Part shown: piece by piece, positions 50,532-59,573 of the stretch | Position numbering within the stretch: the first letter of the stretch is position 1 | Layout of the letters: each line of letters starts with the position of its first letter | Made by a program: the position numbers and the translations under genes | NCBI RefSeq assembly: GCF_014643535.1 | Contig: NZ_BMJQ01000012.1 | Coordinates: forward strand, 186,001-250,000 | Length of the DNA: 64,000 nt | Direction of reading: 5' to 3' | From: Aliidongia dinghuensis | GTDB lineage: Bacteria > Pseudomonadota > Alphaproteobacteria > ATCC43930 > CGMCC-115725 | The notes under the pieces: generated by a model | Told to the model about the DNA's origin: nothing | Database searches by the model: none | The model's input: the letters and a program-made list of their open reading frames with translations, nothing else

Positions 50532-52063
50532 GCACCGATCAGATCAATTGGACGGCACTCGTCGTCTTCATCCTGTTCTTCGCGCTGGTTACGGTCCTGG
50601 GCTTCGTCGCCGCCCGCTGGAAGGCCGGCGATCTCTCGCAACTCCATGAATGGGGCCTGGGCGGCCGGCGCTTCGGCACGATCATCACCTGGTTCCTGGT
50701 CGGCGGCGACTTCTACACTGCCTATACGGTCATCGCCGTGCCGGCGCTCGTCTATGCGGTCGGCGCCTACGGCTTCTTCGCGCTGCCCTACACGATCATC
50801 GTCTATCCGCTCGTGTTCCTGGTCATGCCGCGACTCTGGGCGGTGTGCCAAAGGCATCAATACGTGACCGGCGCCGACTTCATCCACGGCCGCTACGGCA
50901 GCGCGTGGCTGGCGCTTGCGGTCGCCTTGACCGGCCTGCTCGCGACCATGCCCTATATCGCGCTGCAGCTCGTCGGCATGCAGGTCGTAATCGGCGCGCT
51001 GGGCTTGGGCGGCGAGGGCATCTGGGGCGAGCTGCCGCTGATCATCGCCTTCGTCATCCTGGCGGTCTACACCTACGCCTCGGGCCTGCGCGCACCGGCC
51101 ATGATCGCCTTCGTCAAGGACGTGATGATCTACATCGTGGTCATCGCCGCGATCGCGATCATCCCGCTGCAATTGGGCGGCTACGGCGCCGTGTTCGATG
51201 CGGCCGACAAGGCGTTCCAGGCCAAGGGCTCGGGCGGGCTCATCCTGGCGCCGGGCCAGTTCGTGCCGTTCGCGACCCTGGCCTTGGGCTCGGCCTTCGC
51301 CGCCTTCATGTACCCGCACACCATGACCGGCGTGCTGTCGTCCTCGTCGGGCGACGTGGTGCGCAAGAACGCCATGCTGCTGCCGGCCTATACGGTGCTC
51401 CTGGGGCTCATCGCCATGCTGGGCTACATGGGCATCGCGGCCGGGATCACGGTCAAATCGCCGACGCAGATCGTGCCGGCCCTGTTCCTCAAGATCTTCC
51501 CGGACTGGTTCGTGGGCTTCAGCTTTGCCGCGATCGCGATCGGTGCGCTCGTCCCGGCGGCGATCATGTCGATCGGCGCCGCCAACCTGTTCACCCGCAA
51601 CGTCTGGCGCACCTTCGTCAACCCGAACATCACGCCCCAGGCCGAGGCCGCATCGGCGAAGCTCGTGTCGCTGATCGTGAAGTTCGGCGCGCTGGTCTTC
51701 ATCGTGGCCCTGCCCACGCAGTTCGCGATCGATCTGCAGCTCCTGGGCGGCGTGTGGATCCTGCAGACCTTCCCGGCGATCGTGCTCGGGCTCTACAAGG
51801 CGCGGCTCCGGCCCCAGGCCCTGCTCCTGGGCTGGGCGGTCGGCATGGTGCTCGGCACCTGGCTCGCCTCGCTGACCGGCCTCAAGCCGGTCTATCCGCT
51901 GGTGATCGGCGGCGCGACCTACCCGGTCTATATCGGTGTCATCGCCGGGGCCGTGAATATCGTCGTCAGCGTGGTCGCGTCCGCCCTGTTCGGCGTGCTC
52001 GGGCTCGGCCACGGCAGCGATCAGACCCAGCCGGAGGACTATCAGCTGACCAAGGCGTCCTGA
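50528..52063 (+). CDS. mctP: Sodium:solute symporter family, monocarboxylate (MctP-like)
   Basis: 511 residues, about 13 membrane helices, SSS family. Landmarks: EWGLGGRRFGTIITWFLVGGDFYTAYTVIAVPAL, YVTGADFIHGRYGS, TYASGLRAPAMIAFVKDVMIY, FMYPHTMTGVLSSSSGDVVRKNA and IGALVPAAIMSIGAANLFTRN. The best-known close relative is MctP of Rhizobium, which imports lactate, pyruvate and other monocarboxylates, and DUF3311 upstream fits. The symbol reflects this similarity. No actP-type yjcH partner or acs gene is present, so acetate permease is less likely. A clear intrinsic terminator follows. Confidence 0.75.
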   Translation: MSTDQINWTALVVFILFFALVTVLGFVAARWKAGDLSQLHEWGLGGRRFGTIITWFLVGGDFYTAYTVIAVPALVYAVGAYGFFALPYTIIVYPLVFLVMPRLWAVCQRHQYVTGADFIHGRYGSAWLALAVALTGLLATMPYIALQLVGMQVVIGALGLGGEGIWGELPLIIAFVILAVYTYASGLRAPAMIAFVKDVMIYIVVIAAIAIIPLQLGGYGAVFDAADKAFQAKGSGGLILAPGQFVPFATLALGSAFAAFMYPHTMTGVLSSSSGDVVRKNAMLLPAYTVLLGLIAMLGYMGIAAGITVKSPTQIVPALFLKIFPDWFVGFSFAAIAIGALVPAAIMSIGAANLFTRNVWRTFVNPNITPQAEAASAKLVSLIVKFGALVFIVALPTQFAIDLQLLGGVWILQTFPAIVLGLYKARLRPQALLLGWAVGMVLGTWLASLTGLKPVYPLVIGGATYPVYIGVIAGAVNIVVSVVASALFGVLGLGHGSDQTQPEDYQLTKAS

Positions 52064-52097
52064 CGCCTTTCTGCATACCCTCTCGCGTGCCTGGGCG

Positions 52098-52133
52098 ACG
52101 GGCGGAGCGATTATGCTCCGCCCGTTGTTCTTT
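52098..52133 (+). terminator. Rho-independent terminator after mctP
   Basis: ACGGGCGGAGC and GCTCCGCCCGT form 11 perfect pairs around GATTAT, followed by TGTTCTTT. It begins 35 bases past the mctP stop. Confidence 0.85.
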
Positions 52134-52163
52134 AGCCGTCACCGCTTCGTGGGATTGGTCGCC

Positions 52164-52334
52164 ATGATCCGCTTTCGGCTCCTCGCCCTGCTGCTCGCCG
52201 CTGTGTCGCTCGCCGGCTGCGGTGCGGCTGCAGCACCCTGCCGGATCACTTCGGCCGTGCTCGACATCGTGCCGATCGTGGGCCATGCCGCGGCAGCGCC
52301 CACCGACGCCTGCGCCACGGCGATCGACCCCTAA
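52164..52334 (+). CDS. Small lipoprotein (DUF6726-like)
   Basis: 56 residues. A signal peptide with lipobox LAGC (MIRFRLLALLLAAVSLAGC) is followed by GAAAAPCRITSAVLDIVPIVGH and DACATAIDP. ATG 52164 is used because an upstream in-frame ATG (52113) lies inside the mctP terminator. The two remaining cysteines could form a disulfide. I recall similar ~50-residue lipoproteins with the PCRxTSA and VPxVGH patterns; no function is known. Confidence 0.65.
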   Translation: MIRFRLLALLLAAVSLAGCGAAAAPCRITSAVLDIVPIVGHAAAAPTDACATAIDP

Positions 52335-52484
52335 GCGATCGATCCTTGGCCTTGCTGCCGTCCTGAAGGCGGCGCCCAACCGTTTAGCCCTTGCGCGCGG
52401 GTGCGCTCTCGCCGCAGGCTGGCGACCCTACGGGAGGCGGGCCGAACCCGCCCCTGCCGCATCTTGGGGTTGGAGGCTGCCTTT

Positions 52485-53792
52485 ATGGACGAGACGCTGG
52501 AGAAACGCACGATCGCCAAGGTGACCTGGCGGATCATTCCGTTCCTGATCGTTTGCTACTTCGTATCCTTCCTCGACCGCGTGAATCTCGGCTTCGCCGG
52601 TGCTGCCGTCAGCAAGCATTTCGCCTTCTCGGCGACCGTGTTCGGCTTCGGCGCCGGCATCTTCTTCATCGGCTATTTCCTGTTCGAGGTGCCGAGCAAC
52701 ATCCTGCTCGATAAATTCGGCGCCCGGCGCTGGATCGCGCGCATCATGCTGACCTGGGGCCTGATCTCGGGTGCCACCGCCTTCATCCAAGGCGAAACGA
52801 GCTTCTACGTCATCCGCTTCCTTCTGGGCGTGGCCGAGGCCGGTTTCTTCCCCGGCATCATCCTCTATCTCACTTACTGGTTCCCGGCGGCCTACCGGGC
52901 GCGCATCGTCGGCTGGTTCATGGTTGCGATCCCGGTGTCGAGCGTCATCGGCGCGCCCGTGTCGCAATGGGTGCTGAGCATGGACGGCGCCGCCGGCCTT
53001 GCCGGCTGGCAATGGCTGTTCCTGATCGAGGCGGCACCATCGGTCCTCCTCGCCTTCGTCGTGCTGGGTTTCCTCACCGACAAGCCCCGGCATGCGGCCT
53101 GGCTCGCGGCGGACGAGCGCGCGTGGCTCGACGCTACGCTCGAGGCGGAGCGCCGGCGTCGCGAGGCGGTGAAAAAGTTCGGCCTGCGCGAGGCGCTGAC
53201 CAATCCGCGCGTGCTGCTGCTGTCGCTCGTCTATTTCGGCGACGTGGCCGCCCTCTACGGCATGGGCTTCTGGCTGCCGCAGATCCTGGGCCCCATGCAC
53301 CTCTCGCCGCTCGCCAATGTGGGGGCGCTCGCCATTCCCTATGCGGTGGGTGCCGTCGGCATGGTGCTGTGGGTCCGGCGCTCCGACCGGAGCGGCGAGC
53401 GCAAGCTCCACACGGCGATTCCGGCCTTCGTCGCGGCTCTCGGCCTCGCCCTGGTGCCGTTCCTGAGCGATCCGGCCGCGGCCGTGGCGGCGCTCTGCGT
53501 CGCCGCCCTCGGCATCTTCGCCATGCTGCCGGTGTTCTGGACGCTGCCGACCGCGTTCCTCACCGGCACGGCGGCGGCCGGCGGTATCGCGCTCGTCAAT
53601 TCGATCGGCAATCTCTCCGGCTATGTCGGCCCGCTGATCGTCGGCTGGCTCAAGGATCAGACCGGCGGCTATGCCGGCGGCATCTGGTTCCTCGCCGCCT
53701 GCGCCTTCTCCGCCGGCGTCATCGTGCTGCTGCTCGGTCACCGGCCGGAGTTCGAGAAGCTGCAGGCGCGCGGGGAGGCGGCGGCCGATTAG
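52485..53792 (+). CDS. MFS transporter, anion:cation symporter (organic-acid) family
   Basis: 435 residues, 12 predicted helices. The N-terminal LEKRTIAKVTWRIIPFLIVCYFVSFLDRVNLGFAG, FFIGYFLFEVPSNILLDKFGARRWIARIM and RFLLGVAEAGFFPGIILYLTYWFP are ACS-family signatures. Members carry sugar acids, phthalate, tartrate or other carboxylates. GGAGG lies ten bases before the ATG. It is a single-gene unit closed by a strong terminator, and no catabolic partner is adjacent. The dehydratase at 10475 is a possible but distant partner. Confidence 0.85.
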   Translation: MDETLEKRTIAKVTWRIIPFLIVCYFVSFLDRVNLGFAGAAVSKHFAFSATVFGFGAGIFFIGYFLFEVPSNILLDKFGARRWIARIMLTWGLISGATAFIQGETSFYVIRFLLGVAEAGFFPGIILYLTYWFPAAYRARIVGWFMVAIPVSSVIGAPVSQWVLSMDGAAGLAGWQWLFLIEAAPSVLLAFVVLGFLTDKPRHAAWLAADERAWLDATLEAERRRREAVKKFGLREALTNPRVLLLSLVYFGDVAALYGMGFWLPQILGPMHLSPLANVGALAIPYAVGAVGMVLWVRRSDRSGERKLHTAIPAFVAALGLALVPFLSDPAAAVAALCVAALGIFAMLPVFWTLPTAFLTGTAAAGGIALVNSIGNLSGYVGPLIVGWLKDQTGGYAGGIWFLAACAFSAGVIVLLLGHRPEFEKLQARGEAAAD

Positions 53793-53820
53793 GCGCCGAC
53801 GCCCGACGCATTACGATCTG

Positions 53821-53857
53821 GAGGGGGTGGGCGAAATCCCATCCCCTCTTTCTTTTT
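53821..53857 (+). terminator. Rho-independent terminator after the MFS gene
   Basis: GAGGGGGTGGG and CCCATCCCCTC pair over 11 positions (one G-U) around CGAAAT, followed by TTTCTTTTT. Confidence 0.9.
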
Positions 53858-53922
53858 CGAGCGCGACCAGCCACTTGATTGCCTGAGTCCGAATGGATAC
53901 GGGTTGCAAGAGGAGCGTACGC

Positions 53923-54372
53923 ATGGACATGGCGAAGCTGGGCGACCGGATCGGGCAGGAACTGGGCGTCTCGCCGTGGCTGGCGGTCGAGCAGGACCGG
54001 ATCGACCGGTTCGCGGAGGCGACGGACGACCATCAATGGATCCATGTCGATCGGGCGCGTGCCGCCGCCGGCCCGTTCGGCACCACGGTCGCGCACGGCT
54101 TCCTGACGCTCTCGCTGCTGGCGCCGACGGCGTACCAGGTGCTGGCCGACGCGTTCGCGGGTGCTACCGCCTTCAACTACGGGCTCGACAAGGTCCGCTT
54201 CGTGACGCCGGTTCGTGCCGGCGCCCGTGTGCGCAACCGCATCACGCTCCTCGCGATCGAGGAGAAGAGCCCCGGCCGCTGGCTCGTCACGACCGAAAAC
54301 CAGGTCGAGATCGAGGGTGAGGCGAAGCCCGCGCTCATCGCCGTCAGCCTGGTCATGATCCTGCCGGGATGA
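53923..54372 (+). CDS. MaoC-family (R)-specific enoyl-CoA hydratase
   Basis: 149 residues, single hot-dog fold. AGAGGAG lies eight bases before the ATG. The hydratase motif is DQDRIDRFAEATDDHQWIHVD, with the catalytic Asp and His, followed by GPFGTTVAHGFLTLSLLAP. Such enzymes hydrate trans-2-enoyl-CoA to (R)-3-hydroxyacyl-CoA for polyhydroxyalkanoate or fatty-acid side routes. The stop is directly followed by the GTG of the DUF445 gene. Confidence 0.85.
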   Translation: MDMAKLGDRIGQELGVSPWLAVEQDRIDRFAEATDDHQWIHVDRARAAAGPFGTTVAHGFLTLSLLAPTAYQVLADAFAGATAFNYGLDKVRFVTPVRAGARVRNRITLLAIEEKSPGRWLVTTENQVEIEGEAKPALIAVSLVMILPG

Positions 54373-55662
54373 GTGTTCACCTGGCATGAATTCTCGTTGG
54401 GCATGATCGATCTCGACCCCCGGCTCCGGGACAAGCGGCGGCGCCTCAGCCGCATGCGCTCGATTGCGACCGGGCTCCTCATCCTCATGCTGGGCCTGCT
54501 CGCCTTGGCCCTCGCCTTCCGGGCGCGCTGGCCGGCGCTCGACTGGCTCGCAGCCTTTGCCGAGGCGGCGACGGTCGGCGCCGTCGCCGACTGGTTTGCG
54601 GTCGTAGCCCTGTTCCGCCGGCCGCTCGGGCTGCCGATCCCCCATACGGCCCTCATCCCGCGCAACAAGGACCGGATCGGTGCCGAGCTCGGCCGCTTCA
54701 TCGAGCAGCATTTCCTGACCCCGGAGAATGTCGCGGGCAAGCTCGCCGAGCTCGATCCGGTCGGGCGCGGCGCCCGCTGGCTGTCGCTGCCGGTTAATCG
54801 CCGTGGTGTGGCGGCGCGGCTCGGGGAGGCCTTGCCGAGCCTGCTCGCGGCGCTGGACGATGCCGAGATCGAGCGGCTGATCGGTGGCGCCGTCACCCGC
54901 CGCCTGGGCGAGATCGACTTGGGCCGGATCGCCGGCGCAGTACTCGATTTCCTGACCGAGGACCGTCGCCATCAGGTGCTGCTCGACCAGGCGCTGGCCT
55001 TGGTCGCCGGCTGGCTCGACCGCAACCGCGTGCTCATCCTGGCCAGGTTCAGCGAGCAATCCTCATTCACGCCGCGCTTCGTCGACGGCTATATCGTGAA
55101 GCGCTTCGTCGACGGCGCGATCGACCTGATCGGCGAGGTTGCAGGCACCCCCGACCATGAGCTGCGGCACCGGTTCGACCGGGCGGTGCGCGATTTCGTC
55201 GGCCGCCTCGCGACCGACCCGGCGTTCCGCGCCCGTGCCGAGGCATTGAAGCACGACGCGCTCCGCCTTCTGGCGCCGGAACAGTTCGTGGCGACGCTGT
55301 GGCGCGAGCTGAAGCGGCACCTGGCCGAGCCCGTGAACGGCGCGCCCTCGCCACTGGTGAACCAGGCCGATCGGGCGCTCGGCCATCTGGCGCGCTCGCT
55401 GCGCGACGATGTGGAACTGAAGGCACGCGTCGACCGGGCGGTGGCGCGGCTCGCGGCGGGACTGACCGGCCGCTTCCGCCATCAGGTGGCCGCGCTCATA
55501 TCCGACGTGGTCCGTCGCTGGGACTTCCGCGAGGTCGGCGAACGGCTCGAGCTCGAGGTCGGCCGCGACCTGCAGTTCATCCGCCTGAACGGTACCCTCG
55601 TCGGCGGCCTGGTCGGGCTCGTCCTGCATGCGGTGTTGTACTGGACCGGCGTCGGCGGGTGA
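54373..55662 (+). CDS. DUF445 membrane-anchored protein
   Basis: 429 residues. An N-terminal helix (IATGLLILMLGLLALALAF) is followed by the DUF445 hallmark AAFAEAATVGAVADWFAVVALFRRPLGLPIPHTALIPRNKDRIG, a long helical middle and a C-terminal helix (NGTLVGGLVGLVLHAVLYWTG). It is probably an inner-membrane protein with a large soluble body. The function of the family is unknown. The GTG abuts the maoC stop without a gap; an alternative ATG lies at 54403. Confidence 0.85.
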   Translation: MFTWHEFSLGMIDLDPRLRDKRRRLSRMRSIATGLLILMLGLLALALAFRARWPALDWLAAFAEAATVGAVADWFAVVALFRRPLGLPIPHTALIPRNKDRIGAELGRFIEQHFLTPENVAGKLAELDPVGRGARWLSLPVNRRGVAARLGEALPSLLAALDDAEIERLIGGAVTRRLGEIDLGRIAGAVLDFLTEDRRHQVLLDQALALVAGWLDRNRVLILARFSEQSSFTPRFVDGYIVKRFVDGAIDLIGEVAGTPDHELRHRFDRAVRDFVGRLATDPAFRARAEALKHDALRLLAPEQFVATLWRELKRHLAEPVNGAPSPLVNQADRALGHLARSLRDDVELKARVDRAVARLAAGLTGRFRHQVAALISDVVRRWDFREVGERLELEVGRDLQFIRLNGTLVGGLVGLVLHAVLYWTGVGG

Positions 55663-55797
55663 GGATTAAGTCCGCCCGTCATCCCCGGGGCTTGACGGTG
55701 GAAGGGTGCGGGGGGCTCTGGCCCGGGCCGTCGTGCAATTGGAAATAGGCGCGGCCCGAACCTATATTTGTCGGAGTGCTGCTTCGGGGGCTGATCC

Positions 55798-56265
55798 ATG
55801 ATGATGAGCCGGTGGTCTTTGGCATTCGTTCTGCTCGCGTGCGCCGCTCCGGCGCTGGCCCCGGCGCTGGCCGACGAGCTGCCCGGCAATTCGACCGTGC
55901 TGCAGCCGGGGACCACGCTTTCGGCGCCGTCCCCCACCGCGCCATCCACCACCACGCCCGGCAAGGGCGCGCCGCTCGTGGGCCTGCAGCAGGGCGGGGC
56001 CTTGTCGCTGGCGCCGCCCGGTTCCGCCGCGGCTGCGCGCAACGAAGGCTTGGCCGGGGCGCAGGGCGGCGTCGATCTGAGTTACGTGCCCGCGGCCGAG
56101 CGCGACAGCTACTTCAATTCCAAGGATTTCGCCGAGCATAACAACGCGATCTCCCGGCCTGCGCGACATCCCTCGGCCTTGAGCCAGCTGGGCGGCGTTG
56201 CCGAGGGCATGGCGATCAACGGTGCGCTCGGCGCCGGCTCCAGCCTGATCCTCGGCGGTCACTGA
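55798..56265 (+). CDS. Secreted low-complexity protein, unknown function
   Basis: 155 residues with a good signal peptide (MMMSRWSLAFVLLACAAPALAPALADE, cleavage after ALA). The mature part begins with a Ser/Thr/Pro/Gly-rich region (TLSAPSPTAPSTTTPGKG), then a more ordered stretch YVPAAERDSYFNSKDFAEHNNA and a Gly-rich hydrophobic end. It resembles small envelope or surface proteins. GGGGG precedes the start. No relatives are recognised. Confidence 0.65.
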   Translation: MMMSRWSLAFVLLACAAPALAPALADELPGNSTVLQPGTTLSAPSPTAPSTTTPGKGAPLVGLQQGGALSLAPPGSAAAARNEGLAGAQGGVDLSYVPAAERDSYFNSKDFAEHNNAISRPARHPSALSQLGGVAEGMAINGALGAGSSLILGGH

Positions 56266-56348
56266 CCCACCCGCATCCCCGCCCCGCTTGCTCCGATCCG
56301 GCCGCATCGCCATGATGCCGGCCGGATCGGGTATGGGAGTGCGGTACT

Positions 56349-56987
56349 GTGGAAGGCAAGGCGGCGAAGCATGAGGCGCGGGTGCCGACCCACGCGGAAG
56401 CGCCGCGGACGTTTCAGCGCATGCTGTCGGGACGCCGGCTGCATCTACTCGACCCGAGCTCGATCGATCTCGAGATCACCGACCTCCTGATCGGCATCAG
56501 CCGGGTCAATCGCTGGTGCGGCCAGACCGTGGGCGAGGTGGGATTCAACGTGGCACATCATTGCTGCGTGGTCGAGCGCGTGCTGGTCGAGATGGTCTGG
56601 CCGGCGGCCCCGCTCGGTGCCAGGCGCTGGGCACTTGCCCACGACCTGCCCGAGGCCGTCTATGGCGACGTGGTGACGCCGGTCAAAGCGGTGCTGGGCC
56701 AGCCCTATCGCGAGCTCGAACATCGCCTCGAGGTGGCGCTGTGCCTGGCGCTGGGCTTCGGCACGACCGTGCCCGAGGACTGGCGCCGCCAGGTGAAACG
56801 CGCCGATACGATCGCGGCGGTGAGCGAAGCGGTCCGGCTCGCCGGCTGGTCGGAGGCCGAGGCGCGCAAGCTCGTCGGCGGCGGCTATCGCGGGCGGCTG
56901 TGGGACGGCCCGCTCGAGCCCTGGGACGAGCGGACGGCGCGCAGCAATTGGCTCGAGCAGTTTCGTGCGGCCGGGGGTCGCGCCTGA
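56349..56987 (+). CDS. HD-domain phosphohydrolase
   Basis: 212 residues starting at GTG. HD-fold metal site: FNVAHHCCVV (first His), WALAHDLPEAVYGDV (HD pair) and a later Asp in KRADTIAAVSE. The layout matches YfbR/5'-deoxynucleotidase-like proteins, typically RFGGH..YSVAEHS...HDAPEA; here the first part reads RVNRWCGQTVGEVGFNVAHHCC. It may remove phosphate from nucleotides, but substrate is not determinable. It is followed by a 156-base gap before cydA. Confidence 0.75.
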   Translation: MEGKAAKHEARVPTHAEAPRTFQRMLSGRRLHLLDPSSIDLEITDLLIGISRVNRWCGQTVGEVGFNVAHHCCVVERVLVEMVWPAAPLGARRWALAHDLPEAVYGDVVTPVKAVLGQPYRELEHRLEVALCLALGFGTTVPEDWRRQVKRADTIAAVSEAVRLAGWSEAEARKLVGGGYRGRLWDGPLEPWDERTARSNWLEQFRAAGGRA

Positions 56988-57143
56988 AGCGCGTCGTTCT
57001 TGAAAAATGGTTTTCATGACAAACACTTGATGCGACAATCTGGCCCGGCGACGGTCGGTTGCGCCGGGGGCCGATCCCACTAGGATCGCGCGTCGAGGAC
57101 GTCCCGCCGCCACGCCGAGGGCGCTTCCGAGAGGAGACATTGC

Positions 57144-58550
57144 ATGAGTCTCGATCCCGTCGTCCTGTCGCGTATCCAGTTCGTCTGGGTGGTTGCCTGG
57201 CACATTCTGCTGCCCGCCTTCACGGTCGGCATCGCCTCCTACATCACCATGCTGGAAGGGCTGCATGTCTGGACCGGCAAGCCGATCTATCTGCGCGTCT
57301 CGAAATTCTGGATCCGCATCTTCGCGGTCTCGTTCGGCATGGGCGTGGTCTCGGGCATCGTCATGCCGTTCCAGTTCGGCACGAACTGGAGCCGCTTCGC
57401 CGACGCCACCTCGAACGTGGTCGGGCCGCTGTTCGCCTATGAAGGCCTGACCGCCTTCTTCCTCGAGGCGGCGTTCCTGGGCGTGCTGCTGTTCGGCCGC
57501 AAGCTTGTGCCGCCCTGGGCGCATTTCATCGCTGCCTTCATGGTCGGGTTCGGGACCCTGCTGTCGTCCTTCTGGATCCTCGCGGTGAACAGCTGGATGC
57601 AGACCCCGGGCGGCTACACGATGGTCGACGGCCGCTTCCTGCCGGCCGACTGGACCGCCATCGTCTTCTCCGCCTCCTTCCCCTATCGCCTTGCCCATAC
57701 GGTGAGCGGCTTCTACGTCACGACCGCCTTCGTCGTGCTGGCGATCGGCGCCTATACGATCCGTTCGGCCAAGTTCGTCGAGGAGGGTCGGCTCATGCTG
57801 CGCATGGCGCTGGGCTTCCTCACCATCTTCGTGCCGCTGCAGATCGTGCTGGGCGACCTGCATGGCCTCAATACGCTCGAACACCAGCCGGCCAAGCTCG
57901 CCGCCATGGAGGGCCTGTGGGACGGCGGCAACGGCGTGCCGGCCTCGCTCTTCGGCATCCCCGACCAGAAGGCGGAGAAGAACGATCTCGAGATCGCCGT
58001 GCCCAAGCTCGGCAGCCTCTATCTCACCCACAGCTGGGACGGCGCCGTCAAAGGCTTGAAAGACTTTCCGCCCGACCAGCGGCCGCCGGTCATCGTCGTC
58101 TATTTCGCCTTCCGCATCATGGTCGGTATCGGCCTGCTGATGCTGGCGATCGTCGGCGTCGGCTGGCTCCTGCGCTGGCGCGGCCGGCTCTATGACACGG
58201 CCTGGTACCTGAAGGGCCTGCAATTGGCCCTGCCGCTGGGCTTCATCGCCGTGCTGGCCGGCTGGACCACGACCGAGGTTGGCCGGCAACCCTGGACGGT
58301 TTATGGCCTGATGCGCACGGCGGACTCGGTTTCGCCGTCCTTGACCGGCTTCGACGTGCTGCTGTCGCTCCTGCTCTACATGGCGATCTATCTGCTGGTC
58401 TATCCGACCGGCCTCGGCTTCATGCTGCGCATCGTGCGCCACGGGCCGCTCGATGATGATCCAGAGGTGGAGGTCGAGGTGGAAAGCGGCCGCCCGGCGC
58501 TGCCGGTCCACGCCCTGCCGTCCCAGCCCCCACACGGATGGCAGCCATGA
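57144..58550 (+). CDS. cydA: Cytochrome bd-type quinol oxidase subunit I (CIO type)
   Basis: 468 residues with nine helices. GAGAGGAG precedes the ATG. Heme ligands are identifiable: His20 (VVAWHILLP) and a later His in YRLAHTVSGFY; the conserved GRQPW is in TTEVGRQPWTVYG. The Q-loop is short, as in the cyanide-insensitive (CIO) subgroup. It oxidises quinol and reduces oxygen with high affinity. The C-terminal acidic tail (DDDPEVEVEVESG) is unusual. Its 3' end overlaps cydB by 13 bases. Confidence 0.95.
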   Translation: MSLDPVVLSRIQFVWVVAWHILLPAFTVGIASYITMLEGLHVWTGKPIYLRVSKFWIRIFAVSFGMGVVSGIVMPFQFGTNWSRFADATSNVVGPLFAYEGLTAFFLEAAFLGVLLFGRKLVPPWAHFIAAFMVGFGTLLSSFWILAVNSWMQTPGGYTMVDGRFLPADWTAIVFSASFPYRLAHTVSGFYVTTAFVVLAIGAYTIRSAKFVEEGRLMLRMALGFLTIFVPLQIVLGDLHGLNTLEHQPAKLAAMEGLWDGGNGVPASLFGIPDQKAEKNDLEIAVPKLGSLYLTHSWDGAVKGLKDFPPDQRPPVIVVYFAFRIMVGIGLLMLAIVGVGWLLRWRGRLYDTAWYLKGLQLALPLGFIAVLAGWTTTEVGRQPWTVYGLMRTADSVSPSLTGFDVLLSLLLYMAIYLLVYPTGLGFMLRIVRHGPLDDDPEVEVEVESGRPALPVHALPSQPPHGWQP

Positions 58551-59563
58551 ACGGGCCGGTTCTCGATCTGGTCGGGATCTGGACAGTGATCCTGGGCCTG
58601 GGCGTGTTCTTCTACGTGCTGCTGGACGGTTTCGACCTGGGCGTCGGCATGCTCTACGGGCTGCAGCGCCACTCGGACTACCGCGGCATCATCATGAACT
58701 CGATCGCGCCGATCTGGGACGGCAACGAGACCTGGCTGATCCTGGGCGGGCTGGCATTGCTCGCAGCCTTCCCGCTTGCCTTCGCCATCATCATCCCGGC
58801 GCTCTATTTCCCGGTGCTGCTGATGCTGCTGGCGCTCATCTTCCGCGGCGTCGCCTTCGAGTTCCGCTTCCGCGACAAGGCGCACCGCGGCTTCTGGGAC
58901 CATGCCTTCTGCTACGGCTCGGCCGTCGCGACCTTTGCCCAGGGCACGGTGCTGGGAGCCTTCATCCAGGGCTTCGAGATCGACGGGCGGCACTTCGTCG
59001 GCGGCTCGTTCGACTGGGTGACGCCGTTCTCGATCCTGACCGGCGTCGCGCTCATGGCGGGCTATTGCCTCTTGGGCGCTGGCTGGCTCGTGCTTAAGAC
59101 CGAGGGCGAGCTGCAGGACTGGGCGCGCCGCCAGGGCCGGCGGGCCTTGATCCTGGTGATGCTGGCGATCGCGGCGGTCAGCCTCTGGACCCCTTACGCC
59201 GAGGCCGATATCGCCGAGCGCTGGTTCTCCTGGCCGAACATCGTCTTCCTGGCGCCGGTGCCGCTCGCGAGCCTGGTCCTGGCGGCGGCGGCCTGGACGA
59301 GCTTCGGCAGCGGGCGGCGCGAAGCGATGCCGTTCGTCTATTCGATCGGCCTGTTCCTCACGGCCTATATCGGGCTCGCCGTCAGCCTGTGGCCGAACAT
59401 CGTGCCGCATCGCTATTCGCTGTGGGAGGCGGCATCCTCGGAGAGCACCCAGGCGTTCCTGCTGGTCGGTACCTTGTTCCTGCTGCCGGTGATCCTGCTC
59501 TACACCGGCTGGTCCTATTGGGTGTTCCGCGGCAAGGTCAAGGCGCACACGGGCTACCACTGA
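58538..59563 (+). CDS. cydB: Cytochrome bd-type quinol oxidase subunit II
   Basis: 341 residues, eight helices. Typical start: VGIWTVILGLGVFFYVLLDGFDLGVGMLYG, then SIAPIWDGNETWLILGGLALLAAFPLAF and RGVAFEFRFRDKAHRGFWD. It pairs with CydA. The start lies inside cydA (13-base overlap), so the two are coupled. No cydX-type small subunit fits in the 10-base gap to the next gene, and no cydDC exporter genes are nearby. Confidence 0.95.
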   Translation: MAAMNGPVLDLVGIWTVILGLGVFFYVLLDGFDLGVGMLYGLQRHSDYRGIIMNSIAPIWDGNETWLILGGLALLAAFPLAFAIIIPALYFPVLLMLLALIFRGVAFEFRFRDKAHRGFWDHAFCYGSAVATFAQGTVLGAFIQGFEIDGRHFVGGSFDWVTPFSILTGVALMAGYCLLGAGWLVLKTEGELQDWARRQGRRALILVMLAIAAVSLWTPYAEADIAERWFSWPNIVFLAPVPLASLVLAAAAWTSFGSGRREAMPFVYSIGLFLTAYIGLAVSLWPNIVPHRYSLWEAASSESTQAFLLVGTLFLLPVILLYTGWSYWVFRGKVKAHTGYH

Positions 59564-59573
59564 GAGGATCGCC

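Noticed and set aside
52113-52163. An upstream ATG that would extend the small lipoprotein by 17 residues
   Set aside because: It falls inside the mctP terminator stem and would bury the signal peptide.
56445-58535. A 696-codon minus-strand frame opposite the HD gene and cydA
   Set aside because: Antisense shadow; Gln/Arg/His/Asp-rich and without conserved motifs.
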